Source: Saccharopolyspora_D taberi (GTDB lineage Bacteria > Actinomycetota > Actinomycetes > Mycobacteriales > Pseudonocardiaceae). From it: a DNA stretch of 64,000 bases. This document shows, piece by piece, positions 17,492 through 26,285 of the stretch. The DNA lies in assembly GCF_039534165.1 (NCBI RefSeq), contig NZ_BAAAUX010000019.1:62001-126000 (forward strand), given 5' to 3'. Within the stretch, counting starts at the first letter, position 1. Every line of letters starts with the position of its first letter. Position numbers and translations under genes: made by a program. The notes below the pieces were generated by a model. The model ran no database searches and was not told the DNA's origin. It was given only the letters and a program-made list of their open reading frames with translations.

Positions 17492-18853
17492 TCAGCCGAA
17501 GCGCTGCGGGACCCGCCACGGGTTGGCGTCCCGCAGCGGCTCCGGAAGCAGTTCCTCCGGCCAGCCCTGGTAGGCCACCGGGCGGAGGAACCGCTCGACG
17601 GCCGCGGTGCCGACCGACGTGGTCGCCGGTGCGGTCGTGGCCGGGAACGGGCCGCCGTGCTGCATCGCGGCGGTCACCGCGACCCCGGTCGGCCACTCGT
17701 TCCAGAGCACCCGGCCGCTCCGGTCGGCCAGCACCACGGCGAGGTCGCCGACGGCTTCGCCGACGTCGGCGTGCAGCGAGGTGGTCAGCTGACCGGGCAT
17801 CGCCGCCACCACGGCGGTCAGGTCCGCCAAACGCCGGTAGGTCACCACGATTCCCAGCGGCCCGAAGCATTCCTCGGCCACGTCGCGGGAGAACGAGTCG
17901 AGGTCCATCGCCAGCAGCCGGGGTGCGAGCGGTTCCTCCGGCCAGACCACCTTCCGGGCTCCCGGCAACGCCGCCGATCTCGTCGCCCCGTCGACGAACC
18001 CGGCCGCGATGCGCTCGTTGAGCATCGGAGCCGCGGTGACCCCGCGCAGTCCCTCCGCGATCCGCTCGACCAGATCGGTGCCCTCGGGTGCGAACAGGAG
18101 CCCCGGATTGGTGCAGAACTGGCCCGCGCCCAAGGTCAGCGAACCCACGTACCCCTCCGCGATCTCCGCCGACCGGCGAGCCGCACCCGGGGTGACGACC
18201 ACCGGGTTGACGCTGCCCAGCTCGCCGTAGAACGGGATCGGTTCGGGTCGCTCGGCGGCGATGCGCGCCAACGCGAGACCGCCCCGGACCGAGCCGGTGA
18301 ACGCGGCCGCCCGGATTTCCGGTGCCCGCAACGCCTCCACGCCTTCCTGCTCGCCTTCGACGAGCCCGAACACCCCCTCGCCCAACACGCCGCGCAGGAT
18401 TCCGGCCACCCGGCGGGACAGTTCCGGGTGGCCGGGGTGCGCCTTGACCACCACCGGACATCCGGCGGCCAGCGCCGAGGCGGTGTCCCCGCCCGCGACG
18501 CTGAAGGCGAACGGGAAGTTGCTCGCCGCGAACACCAGGACCGGCCCGACCGCAGTGCGGTAGCGCCGCAGGTCCGGGCGAGGAGCCGGGGGCCACTGCG
18601 CGTCCGCGCGGTCGATGCGCACGTCGAGGAACTCCCCGGCCCGCGCGACCTCCGCGAACGACCGGAGCTGGAACGTGGTCCGCGTGAGCTCCCCGTTCAG
18701 CCTCGGTTCGCCGAGGTGGGTCTCCGCGTCGGCGAGCCTGACCAGCTCGGCGCGCTCGGCTTCCAGAGCGTCGGCCACAGCGTCCAGTTTGGACGCCCGA
18801 TCCGCCGGTGCGGTCGCCGCCCATCGGCGCGCGGCCTGCACGGTCTCGTTCAT
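17492..18853 (-). CDS. alpha-ketoglutarate semialdehyde dehydrogenase (2,5-dioxovalerate dehydrogenase)
   Basis: A 453-residue aldehyde dehydrogenase. The catalytic Cys is C247 (AGQFCTNPG) and the general base E211 (FYGELGSVNP). VFAASNFPFAFSVAGGDTASA is the signature of the KGSADH subfamily. In this operon it performs the last step of hydroxyproline breakdown, oxidising 2-oxoglutarate semialdehyde to 2-oxoglutarate with NAD(P). Its start overlaps the permease stop by 4 bases (ATGA). Confidence 0.88.
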   Translation of the reverse strand: MNETVQAARRWAATAPADRASKLDAVADALEAERAELVRLADAETHLGEPRLNGELTRTTFQLRSFAEVARAGEFLDVRIDRADAQWPPAPRPDLRRYRTAVGPVLVFAASNFPFAFSVAGGDTASALAAGCPVVVKAHPGHPELSRRVAGILRGVLGEGVFGLVEGEQEGVEALRAPEIRAAAFTGSVRGGLALARIAAERPEPIPFYGELGSVNPVVVTPGAARRSAEIAEGYVGSLTLGAGQFCTNPGLLFAPEGTDLVERIAEGLRGVTAAPMLNERIAAGFVDGATRSAALPGARKVVWPEEPLAPRLLAMDLDSFSRDVAEECFGPLGIVVTYRRLADLTAVVAAMPGQLTTSLHADVGEAVGDLAVVLADRSGRVLWNEWPTGVAVTAAMQHGGPFPATTAPATTSVGTAAVERFLRPVAYQGWPEELLPEPLRDANPWRVPQRFG

Positions 18854-20298
18854 CGTGTCGTCGCCTTCCTGTTCTCGACGGAGCGGTGGTACCCGAACAG
18901 GCCGTAGAGCACCAGGCCCACGACCATCCAGGCACCGAACCGCAGCCAGGTCACCCATTCCAGATTGCTGATCAGCCACAGTGAGAACGCCACCCCGATC
19001 GCGGGCACCAGCGGCACCAGCGGGGTGCGGAACTGCCGGGGCTGGTCCGGCCTGGTCCGGCGCAGCACCACGACGGCGATGGCGACCAGCGTGAACGCCG
19101 CCAGGATCCCGATGTTGGTCAGCTCGGCGGCCTCCCGGATCGGCAGCAGCCCGGCGATCAGCGCCGAGCCCACCCCGACCGGCCAGATGACGCGGGTGGG
19201 CACGTGCCGCCTCGGGTGGTTGCGCGCGAAGTACGCGGGCAGCAGCCCGTCGCGGCTCATCGCGAACCACACCCGCGACACCGCCAGCATGTTGGCGAAC
19301 GCCGACGTCGTGATGCCGAGGATGCCGCCCACCGCGACCACCGTACCCAGGCCCGCCAGCCCCACCGAGGCCAGCGCGCTGGAGAACGGGCTGGAAACGT
19401 CGATGTCGCGGTGGTTCTGCATGCCCAGCAGCACCAGGCACACCAGCAGGTAGATGACCGCGGCGATGCCGAGCGAGAGGACGATCGCCTTCGGCAGCAG
19501 CTTCTTGGCCTCCCGGCTCTCCTCCGCCGCCGCGCTCATCGCGTCGTAGCCGTAGACGGCGAAGAACACCGTCGCCGCGCCGGTGACCGCGCCGCCGATG
19601 CCGTAGGGCAGGAACGGGCTGTAGTTCCCGGCCGAGATGTGGAAGGCCCCGGCCACCACCACGACCGCGACGATCAGGATCTTGAGCACCACCAGGACGG
19701 TCTCGAAGCGCGCGGATTCCTTGGTACCGCGGGAAAGCACGAACGCCAGCAGCATGCACAGCAGCGCGGCGAACAGGTCGACCTTGTGCCCGGCACCGGT
19801 ACCCGGAGCGCCGAGCATCCACGCGGGCAGGTCGATCCCGACCTGTTCGAGGATGTAGGAGAAGTAACCGGACACCGCGATCGCCACCACGGCGACGATC
19901 GCGGTGTACTCCAGCAGCAGGTCCCAGCCGACCAGCCAGCCGACAACCTCGCCGAGCGAGGCGTAGACGTAGGTGTAGGCCGACCCGGATTTCGGGATCA
20001 TGCCGGCGAACTCCGCGTAGCACAGGGCCGCGGCGGCGCTCGCCACGATCGCGATCAGGAAGGAGATCAGCACGCCCGGCCCGGCGTCCTCGTTGGCCAC
20101 GACACCGGCGAGGGAGAACACCCCGGCGCCCACCAGGCCGCCGAGGCTGAGCGCCACCAGCTGCCACAAGCCCATGCTGCGCTGGAAACCACCGGTTTCC
20201 GGCTCGTCGGACCCGATCGGCTTCAGCCGGAAGATCCCCGAGCGGGACAGCAGTCGCGCTCTCGGTCCGGCGTCGTCCGCCCGGTTCACCAGGGACAT
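18850..20298 (-). CDS. APC family amino acid permease
   Basis: A 482-residue permease with about 12 transmembrane segments. The first helix contains the APC motif GGLVGAGVFSLAGVVA, and CYAEFAGMIPKSGSAYTY follows as in the cationic/neutral amino acid transporters. It is embedded in the hydroxyproline operon and is therefore the likely hydroxyproline (or proline) importer. Start at 20298 after AAAGGGGCCGAC; the longer upstream frame has no ribosome site. Confidence 0.88.
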   Translation of the reverse strand: MSLVNRADDAGPRARLLSRSGIFRLKPIGSDEPETGGFQRSMGLWQLVALSLGGLVGAGVFSLAGVVANEDAGPGVLISFLIAIVASAAAALCYAEFAGMIPKSGSAYTYVYASLGEVVGWLVGWDLLLEYTAIVAVVAIAVSGYFSYILEQVGIDLPAWMLGAPGTGAGHKVDLFAALLCMLLAFVLSRGTKESARFETVLVVLKILIVAVVVVAGAFHISAGNYSPFLPYGIGGAVTGAATVFFAVYGYDAMSAAAEESREAKKLLPKAIVLSLGIAAVIYLLVCLVLLGMQNHRDIDVSSPFSSALASVGLAGLGTVVAVGGILGITTSAFANMLAVSRVWFAMSRDGLLPAYFARNHPRRHVPTRVIWPVGVGSALIAGLLPIREAAELTNIGILAAFTLVAIAVVVLRRTRPDQPRQFRTPLVPLVPAIGVAFSLWLISNLEWVTWLRFGAWMVVGLVLYGLFGYHRSVENRKATTR

Positions 20299-20373
20299 GT
20301 CGGCCCCTTTCCGGTCAGTTGGACAGGACAGGCTCCCGAGGTGGCGAAACCCCGGTCGCACCACAACGCAAGG

Positions 20374-21375
20374 TCAGACCGTGAAACCGGCCGGGAACGG
20401 ATCTTCGGGGTCGAGCAGGTAGTTCGCGGTCCCGGTGATCCAGGCGCGGCCGGAGAACTCCGGCACCACGGCGGGCAGCCCGCCCACGGTGGCGGTGCCG
20501 ACGAGCCGCCCGGTGAACCGGGTACCGATGAACGACTCGTTGACGAACTCGGTGCCCAGTTCCAGCTCGCCCCGCGCGTGCAGCTGGGCCATCCGGGCGG
20601 AAGTTCCGGTGCCGCAGGGAGAACGGTCGAACCAGCCGGGGTGGATCGCCATCGCGTTGCGCGAGTGCCGGGCGGTCGAGTCCTCGGACACGAACTGCAC
20701 GTGCTTGCACCCGCCGACCAGCTCGTCGACCGGGTGCTGCGGTCGGTTGTGCTCGTTGACCGCGGCCATGATCTTCAGGCCCGCGTCGAGGATCTCGCCC
20801 TTGCGGGCGCGGTCGAAGGGCAGCCCGATGCTGTCGATCCCGACGACGGCGTAGAAGTTGCCGCCGTAGGCCATGTCGTAGCGGATCCGGCCCAGCCCCG
20901 GCACCGGGACCTCGGCGTCGAGTTCGAGCGCGAAGGAGTCGACGTTGCGCAGCGTCACCTGCTTGGCGACGCCGTCGCGGACCTCCACCCGCGCCTCGAC
21001 CAGTCCGGCCGGGGTGTCCAGCCGCACCACCGTCGCCGGCTCGGTGACGGTGACCATCCCGGTTTCCACCAGCACGGTCGCGACTCCGATCGTCCCGTGA
21101 CCGCACATCGGCAGCAGGCCGCTGACCTCGACGAAGAGCACGCCCCAGTCGGCTTCCGGCCGGATCGGCGGTTGCAGGATCGCCCCGCTCATCGCCGAGT
21201 GCCCGCGCGGCTCGTCGACCAGGAACCGCCGCAGGTCGTCGAGGTGCTCGACGAAGTACCGGCGGCGCTCGGCCATGCTCGCGCCCGGCACCGGCGGCAC
21301 CCCGCCGGTCACCACCCTGGTGGGCATCCCCTCGGTGTGGGAGTCCACCGCGCTGATCGTCCGGACCGAGCGCAT
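20374..21375 (-). CDS. 4-hydroxyproline 2-epimerase (proline racemase family)
   Basis: A 333-residue proline racemase superfamily enzyme with both catalytic cysteines: C91 in MCGHGTIG and C254 in SPCGTGTSA. Two Cys residues fit hydroxyproline 2-epimerase or proline racemase rather than the Cys/Thr dehydratases. It would convert trans-4-hydroxy-L-proline to cis-4-hydroxy-D-proline, the first step of the pathway encoded here. Start and the stop of the upstream gene share the base at 21375. Confidence 0.92.
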   Translation of the reverse strand: MRSVRTISAVDSHTEGMPTRVVTGGVPPVPGASMAERRRYFVEHLDDLRRFLVDEPRGHSAMSGAILQPPIRPEADWGVLFVEVSGLLPMCGHGTIGVATVLVETGMVTVTEPATVVRLDTPAGLVEARVEVRDGVAKQVTLRNVDSFALELDAEVPVPGLGRIRYDMAYGGNFYAVVGIDSIGLPFDRARKGEILDAGLKIMAAVNEHNRPQHPVDELVGGCKHVQFVSEDSTARHSRNAMAIHPGWFDRSPCGTGTSARMAQLHARGELELGTEFVNESFIGTRFTGRLVGTATVGGLPAVVPEFSGRAWITGTANYLLDPEDPFPAGFTV

Positions 21376-22295
21376 CACGAACGCTCCTGGAGCGCGGCGA
21401 TCGCGCGCGCCATGTCGGCCCGGACCTGGTCCCGGTGCTCGGGGACCAGCGGTCCGCGCGGCGGGCGGCACGGGCCGCCATAGCGGCCGACCTGCTCCAT
21501 GCCCAGCTTGATCGCCTGCACGAACTCGGTCCGCGAGTCCCAGCGGAACGCCGCCACCAGCGGCTCGTACAGCGCCCGCGCCTCGGCGAGCTTGCCCGCC
21601 GTCGCCAGCTCGAACAGCTCGACCGACTCCGCCGGGAAGACGTTGGGGAATCCGGCGAACCAGCCGGTGGCTCCCATCAGCAGGCTCTCCAGCACGACGT
21701 CGTCGGCGCCGCCGATCACCTCCAGGTCCGGCGCCAGCTCCCTGATCTCCAGCACCCGGCGGACGTCGCCGGAGAACTCCTTGACCGCCACCACGTTGTC
21801 CAGCTGCGCGATCTCGGCCAGCAGGCCGGGGGTCAGGTCGACCTTGGTGTCGATCGGGTTGTTGTAGACCATGACCGGCAGCCCGACCTCGGCCACCGCC
21901 GCGTAGTGCGCCAGCACCTCGTGGCGGTTCGCCCGGTACATCGTCGGCGGCAGGCACAGCACGCCGTCCGCGCCGTCCTCGGCGGCCAGCTCGGCCCAGT
22001 GCCGGGCCTGGTGCGCGCCCGCGCCGTGCACGCCGACGACCACCACGCCGTCGGAGCCGACCGCCTCGATCGCCGTCCTGGCGACCCGGCGACGCTCCTC
22101 GTCGGTCAGCGCCGAGTACTCGCCCAGCGATCCGTTCGGCCCGACACCGCGGCAGCCGTTGTCGACCAGCCAGCGGCAGTGCTCGGCGTAGCGGTCGTAG
22201 TCGACCGCGAGCCCGGCCGGAGCGCTCGCGTCCTCGGCGTAGGGCAGCGCGGTGGCCACGACGACTCCGCCCAGGCCCGCGTTCTCAACACCCAT
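21375..22295 (-). CDS. DapA family lyase, probable 1-pyrroline-4-hydroxy-2-carboxylate deaminase
   Basis: A 306-residue TIM-barrel enzyme of the DHDPS/NAL family. The Schiff-base lysine is K172 (VVAVKEFSGD), the catalytic Tyr is Y144 (VMVYNNP), and GPNGSLGEYSAL is the substrate loop. In the hydroxyproline pathway the family member deaminates and dehydrates pyrroline-4-hydroxy-2-carboxylate to 2-oxoglutarate semialdehyde; the operon context supports that over lysine biosynthesis. It overlaps its neighbours at both ends by one base. Confidence 0.88.
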   Translation of the reverse strand: MGVENAGLGGVVVATALPYAEDASAPAGLAVDYDRYAEHCRWLVDNGCRGVGPNGSLGEYSALTDEERRRVARTAIEAVGSDGVVVVGVHGAGAHQARHWAELAAEDGADGVLCLPPTMYRANRHEVLAHYAAVAEVGLPVMVYNNPIDTKVDLTPGLLAEIAQLDNVVAVKEFSGDVRRVLEIRELAPDLEVIGGADDVVLESLLMGATGWFAGFPNVFPAESVELFELATAGKLAEARALYEPLVAAFRWDSRTEFVQAIKLGMEQVGRYGGPCRPPRGPLVPEHRDQVRADMARAIAALQERS

Positions 22296-23692
22296 CAGCG
22301 CGTCTCCTCCTCTGGTTGCCCTGCCAGTTCGCCCAGCCGGATCGGCTGCGCGATCGGTCTGTTGTGGACTGACGCCGTTTCTCCCCCGAGCCGTGCGGAA
22401 AGCTCCGCGACGTTAGTCCCGCACACCCGCCCCTGACATGGCCCGAGCCCGGCTCGCGTGCCGAGTTTGACCGCCCGTGACCCGCTCCCGGCGGGCTGCG
22501 TCAGCGCCGCTTGGAGGTCGCCGTAGGAGGTCTCCTCGCAGCGGCACACCACCGTGTTCCGCCGGAGCCAGTCCGGCCACGCCGCGCCGATCGGGTGTGC
22601 CCGCTCCAGCCGCCGCGCGAAATCCCTGCCCGCGTCGCGTTTCCTGCGCTCGGCCCGGATGGCGGCCGGATCACCGCCGGCCGCAACCCATCCGGCCACC
22701 GCGCCTTCGGCCCGTGCGGCCGGAGCACCGGCGATCCCGGTGACCTCGCCCGCGGCGAACACCCCCGCGGCACTCGTGCGCTGGTTGCCGTCGACCTGGA
22801 CGAACCCGTCGCGCAGGGTGCACCCGGCGGAGACGAACAGCTCCAGCTGCGGGGTGAAGCCGTGCCCGACGCAGAGCGCGTCGACCGGGACCGTGCGTTC
22901 GGTGCCGGGAACCGGCGACCAGTCCGGCCGCAGCCGGGCGGTCACGACCTCCTCCACCCGGCCGTCGCCCCTGGCTTCGACGACCGCCCGGCCCATCCGG
23001 TACGGCGTCCGGTGGCACAGCTGGCCGACCGCGTACTCGGCCAGTTCGAGGGCTTTTCCGTACTGTGGCAGCAGTTCCCATGCACGCCGGAGCCATCCCC
23101 TGGACACAGTGGATGGTGAGTTCGCTTCCAGCACTTCGACCACCCGCGATCCCGCTTCCAGCAGCGATGCCGCGACCGGGAGCAGGAACGGTCCCGTCCC
23201 CGCGACGACCACCCGGTCGCCGACGACGATCCGCTCTCCCTTGGCCAGCGCCTGGGCCGCGCCCGCGGTGTGGACACCGGGCAGATCCCAGCCCGGGAAG
23301 GGAAGAACCCGGTCGTGGGCTCCCGGAGCGAGCACGAGCGCGTCCGGCCTGATCGTCTCGCGGGTGCGCCCCTCGCCGTCCACCCCGCCGCGCAGCAGTT
23401 GCACCGACGGCGGGCCATCGTCGAGCTTTTCCAGCGCCCACACCGAAGTCCGAGACAACCACGTGCACCGGCGATGCTCCAGGACGAACCGGCGCTGCCG
23501 GTCGAACGAGTCCCAGCCGTGGTGCAACCGCTTCGGGTAGCGCGCGGCATACGCCTCGGGCAGCATCCGGTGGTACTGCCCGCCGGGCTGGTCGGCGGCG
23601 TCGACGAGGGTCACCGACGCGCCCGCGAGCAACGCCTTCTCCGCCGCTGCCAGGCCCGCGGGCCCCGCGCCGACCACGACCACGCGCCTCAT
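22295..23692 (-). CDS. D-hydroxyproline dehydrogenase, FAD/BFD-type subunit
   Basis: A 465-residue flavoprotein with an N-terminal FAD motif (VVVGAGPAGLAAAEKALLAG), a central pyridine-nucleotide-type second domain and a C-terminal BFD-like cluster region (VVCRCEETSYGDL ... GPCQGRVCG) with four cysteines. This matches the large subunit of heteromeric D-hydroxyproline dehydrogenases (HcnB/OoxA-like). The start at 23692 overlaps the stop of the small [2Fe-2S] subunit by 4 bases. Electrons from the partner flavoprotein probably pass through these clusters to a respiratory acceptor. Confidence 0.87.
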   Translation of the reverse strand: MRRVVVVGAGPAGLAAAEKALLAGASVTLVDAADQPGGQYHRMLPEAYAARYPKRLHHGWDSFDRQRRFVLEHRRCTWLSRTSVWALEKLDDGPPSVQLLRGGVDGEGRTRETIRPDALVLAPGAHDRVLPFPGWDLPGVHTAGAAQALAKGERIVVGDRVVVAGTGPFLLPVAASLLEAGSRVVEVLEANSPSTVSRGWLRRAWELLPQYGKALELAEYAVGQLCHRTPYRMGRAVVEARGDGRVEEVVTARLRPDWSPVPGTERTVPVDALCVGHGFTPQLELFVSAGCTLRDGFVQVDGNQRTSAAGVFAAGEVTGIAGAPAARAEGAVAGWVAAGGDPAAIRAERRKRDAGRDFARRLERAHPIGAAWPDWLRRNTVVCRCEETSYGDLQAALTQPAGSGSRAVKLGTRAGLGPCQGRVCGTNVAELSARLGGETASVHNRPIAQPIRLGELAGQPEEETR

Positions 23693-24000
23693 CGGGCGTC
23701 CTCCGCCCTGGACTGCGTCCGCACGTCGTCGCCATCGCGGGCGCGGCGGCGGCACGCGCGCACGTCGCGCTCCTCGTTGACCGTGACCAGGCAGTCGAAG
23801 CACACTCCGATGCCGCAGAACACGCCCCTGGCACCGCCGGAAACCCCGGTCCGCCAGGTCTGCCTGCCCGATCCGAGCAGAACTCCCGCGATCGTCTGCC
23901 CGTCGATGCCCTCGACGGGATCGCCGTCGAAGCTGATCCGCACCGGCACGTCATTCCTGCCGACCCGGTCGTCGCGGCCGGGTACGAGACGTGGGCTCAC
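23689..24000 (-). CDS. D-hydroxyproline dehydrogenase, [2Fe-2S] small subunit
   Basis: A 103-residue ferredoxin-like protein of the HcnA/OoxX type: VRISFDGDPVEGIDGQTIAG, then GVFCGIGVCFDCLVTV with three cysteines and a fourth in VRAC. The start is a GTG at 24000 chosen for its strong ribosome site (AAGGAGGAG at 7-8 bases); no ATG is in frame nearby. Both ends overlap its neighbours by 4 bases, so the three dehydrogenase subunits are translationally coupled. Confidence 0.85.
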   Translation of the reverse strand: MSPRLVPGRDDRVGRNDVPVRISFDGDPVEGIDGQTIAGVLLGSGRQTWRTGVSGGARGVFCGIGVCFDCLVTVNEERDVRACRRRARDGDDVRTQSRAEDAR

Positions 24001-25157
24001 CGCGCTCCTCCTTCGGTCAGCACCGCGGGCCGGTCCACCCGGAACGGCTCCGCGTCGATCTCGGGAGCCCGGCCGCTGATCAGGTCGTGCAGCACCCGGG
24101 CCGTCCCGACGGACAGCCCGATACCGGCGCCCTCGTGCCCGGTGCTGTGCCACAGCCCGGGAATCCGCGGGTCCTCCCCGATCAGCGGCAGGTGATCCGG
24201 CACGTACGGGCGGAACCCGCCGTAGGCGCGCATGACCGGAACCCCGGCCAGTCCCGGGAACAATCGCAGGGCGCGCGAGGCGATCGCCGACAGCACGTGC
24301 GGCCTCATCCGGTCGTCGAAACCCACCTGGCGGCGGGAAGAACCGAGCAGCAGCGTTCCGCCCCGCGTCGACTCCACGACCGCCGACGTCTGCAACGCAG
24401 CGTCGCTGCTGCCGACCGCACCGACGTAGTCGGCGTCGTAGACCTTGTGGAACACCGTGGGCGGCAGCGGGGTCGTCACCAGCACCTCGCCCCGGCGCGG
24501 GCGGACGTCCACCGGCGCGCCCAGCGCGGCCGACACCTCCCCCGACCACGGACCGGCGGCGTTGACCACCGCGTCGGCCCGCACATCTCCTTGAGAGGTG
24601 CGCACGCCGGTGATCCGGCCGCCGCGCGTGATCGCGCCGGTCACCTCGCACCCGGTGCGCAGTGTCGTGCCCGCCTCGATCGCAGCCGAGAGCAGCGCGG
24701 TCGCCGCTGCGACCGGCTGCACCTGGGCGTCCTCGGGGTAGTGGTAGGCCGCGGCCACCTCGCGGGTCAGGTGCGGTTCGGCCGCGGCCAGGTCGGCGGG
24801 GTCCAGCGGTTCGGCGGTCACGCCCGCAGCGCGCTGTCCGGCGGCGAAGGCCGCCAGGTCGGACGCGCCCGCGTCGGTCGTGGCGACCACGATGCCGCCC
24901 TTCGGGTCCCACTCGATGTCGGCGTCCAGCTCGGCCAGCACTTCCGGCCACAGCCGCCGGGACAGCCGCGCCAGCCGCAGCTCCGGGCCGTCGGCCTTGT
25001 CCGACACCAGCACGTTGCCCTCGCCGTGCGCGGTCGTGGCCCCGGCGGGCCGGTGGCGGTCCACCACGACGACCTCGAAACCGCCGGCGGCGAGCTCCCG
25101 TGCGCAGGCCGAACCGACGACGCCGGCACCCAGCACCACGATCCGCGTTCGGTTCAT
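23997..25157 (-). CDS. D-hydroxyproline dehydrogenase, DAO-type catalytic subunit
   Basis: A 386-residue FAD protein of the D-amino-acid oxidase / glycine oxidase class: VLGAGVVGSACARELAAGG at the N-terminus, HGEGNVLVSDKADGPELRLA, and a C-terminal STGHEGAGIGLSVGTARVLHDLISG. It is the first gene of the operon and would oxidise cis-4-hydroxy-D-proline to the pyrroline. The start at 25157 is the only one that keeps the FAD motif N-terminal. A CGTTC...GAACG inverted repeat lies 12-29 bases upstream. Confidence 0.88.
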   Translation of the reverse strand: MNRTRIVVLGAGVVGSACARELAAGGFEVVVVDRHRPAGATTAHGEGNVLVSDKADGPELRLARLSRRLWPEVLAELDADIEWDPKGGIVVATTDAGASDLAAFAAGQRAAGVTAEPLDPADLAAAEPHLTREVAAAYHYPEDAQVQPVAAATALLSAAIEAGTTLRTGCEVTGAITRGGRITGVRTSQGDVRADAVVNAAGPWSGEVSAALGAPVDVRPRRGEVLVTTPLPPTVFHKVYDADYVGAVGSSDAALQTSAVVESTRGGTLLLGSSRRQVGFDDRMRPHVLSAIASRALRLFPGLAGVPVMRAYGGFRPYVPDHLPLIGEDPRIPGLWHSTGHEGAGIGLSVGTARVLHDLISGRAPEIDAEPFRVDRPAVLTEGGAR

Positions 25158-25168
25158 CAAACCCCCGA

Positions 25169-25186
25169 CGTTCTGTAAAACGAACG
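25169..25186. promoter_or_regulatory. inverted repeat before the hydroxyproline operon (putative XRE operator)
   Basis: CGTTC-TGTAAAAC-GAACG lies in the 67-base gap between the regulator and the first catabolic gene. The same half-sites recur twice upstream of the regulator, which makes a shared operator likely. Confidence 0.6.
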
Positions 25187-25224
25187 ACGGGAGGCTATGG
25201 CTCAACTCACGGGAGTGTCAACGG

Positions 25225-25824
25225 TCACTGTTCGGCGACCAGGCCGTGCCTGCCCGACAGGTCGAGCCGGTTGCCCGGCCGGTACTGGAGCAGCAGCACC
25301 GAACGCACCGGACCGTCCAGCGCGGTGTAGCTGTGCGGCTGGGTGGCGTCGAAGGCCACGCAGTCGCCCGGCCCGAGGTCGGCGGCGCTGCCCTGCACTT
25401 CGACCCGCAGCCTGCCGGCTTGCACGATGGTGTGCTCGGTGCCGACGTGCCCCAGCGAGCGCTGGCTGCCCTCGTCCCGGACCTGCTGGTCGTAGACCTC
25501 GACGATCGCGTCGTCGAGCTCGATCCGGCGCAGCATCCGCAAATCCACGGCCTCGCCGCTGAGCACGTCGAGGTCGGCGGCGCGCACCACGGTCATCCCG
25601 CTGCCGCCGCGGGCGTCGAGCAGCTCGGAGATCGGCAGCTCCAGCGCCCGCGACAGGCTGAACACGGTCTCGATGGTCGGGTTGCCGGTCCCGGCCTCCA
25701 GCTGCGACAGCGTCGACTTGCCGATCGAGGACCGCCGCGACACCTCCGACAGCGACAGCCCCAGCTCGACCCTGGCCCGGCGCAGGTTCGCCGCCAGCAT
25801 GTCCCGCACCGACTCGGTCTCCAC
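25225..25824 (-). CDS. XRE family regulator with C-terminal cupin
   Basis: A 199-residue regulator: helix-turn-helix at about 10-65 (LSEVSRRSSIGKSTLSQLEAG) and a cupin domain at about 110-190 (HTIVQAGRLRV, GDCVAFDATQPHSY). The GTG at 25824 follows GGGAGGGG; an internal ATG (MLAANL) is an alternative. It precedes the hydroxyproline operon on the same strand. The cupin would sense an amino acid or pathway intermediate. Matching inverted repeats upstream of both the regulator and the operon indicate autoregulation and control of the operon. Confidence 0.9.
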   Translation of the reverse strand: METESVRDMLAANLRRARVELGLSLSEVSRRSSIGKSTLSQLEAGTGNPTIETVFSLSRALELPISELLDARGGSGMTVVRAADLDVLSGEAVDLRMLRRIELDDAIVEVYDQQVRDEGSQRSLGHVGTEHTIVQAGRLRVEVQGSAADLGPGDCVAFDATQPHSYTALDGPVRSVLLLQYRPGNRLDLSGRHGLVAEQ

Positions 25825-25841
25825 TCAGCACCCCTCCCAGG

Positions 25842-25861
25842 TCGTTCGTCGAAACGAACGA
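25842..25861. promoter_or_regulatory. inverted repeat upstream of the XRE regulator, copy 1
   Basis: TCGTTCG-TCGAAA-CGAACGA is a perfect 7-base inverted repeat 18 bases upstream of the regulator start and shares the CGTTC/GAACG half-sites with the operon operator. Confidence 0.6.
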
Positions 25862-25874
25862 TCTTCTCGATAGC

Positions 25875-25890
25875 CCGTTCAGCAGAACGG
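25875..25890. promoter_or_regulatory. inverted repeat upstream of the XRE regulator, copy 2
   Basis: CCGTTC-AGCA-GAACGG is a perfect 6-base inverted repeat with the same core, 33 bases centre to centre (about three helical turns) from copy 1, which fits cooperative binding on one face. Confidence 0.55.
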
Positions 25891-26285
25891 TCAGCACTCG
25901 AGGAGTACACCACCGGCGAGGCCGGTCGAACACCCGGGCGGGCTCGTTCGGTCGGACCGGTTGACAAGGACGGGTGTCTCACGCCCGAATTTCGTCATGG
26001 TTAAAACTAGGTCGTCGGTATTAAAGCGGCAAGATCTGTGATTTATTTTCTTTCCAGTCATTAATCGGCGAAAAATCGGACACGGTCGCGGACCTCGAAA
26101 AGGACCACAGTGGACTGCCGCGGATGATGCCACCGCCCGAGGTCCGAGCCCTGATACCCGCTCAGGCTTGACACTTCCCGTCGCGCAGCTGAATATTTGA
26201 CCCGTCTCACGCCGCAGTTCTGACCGGCAACCGACCGCGCTCGCGCGGCCGACACACCCACGAGGAACGCGAAGCGGAGACGACC
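25891..26285. other. intergenic region with AT-rich promoter island
   Basis: The gap lies between the XRE gene and the divergent ABC importer. The stretch 25990-26075 is markedly AT-rich for this genome (ATTTATTTTC, ATTAAAGC) and probably holds promoter elements. No gene is visible in either strand. Confidence 0.5.

Noticed and set aside
17492..20167. An 891-codon continuous frame spanning permease and aldehyde dehydrogenase
   Set aside because: The frame-consistent part over 18850-20167 is a shadow of the permease, which is encoded in another frame. The real genes overlap by 4 bases and are not a fusion.
19204..21483. 759-codon plus-strand open frame
   Set aside because: Opposite the permease and epimerase genes; His/Arg/Gly-rich shadow without ribosome site or domains.
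21375..22295. Dihydrodipicolinate synthase (lysine biosynthesis)
   Set aside because: The active-site Lys and Tyr are generic to the family. Operon context with epimerase and dehydrogenase indicates the hydroxyproline deaminase.
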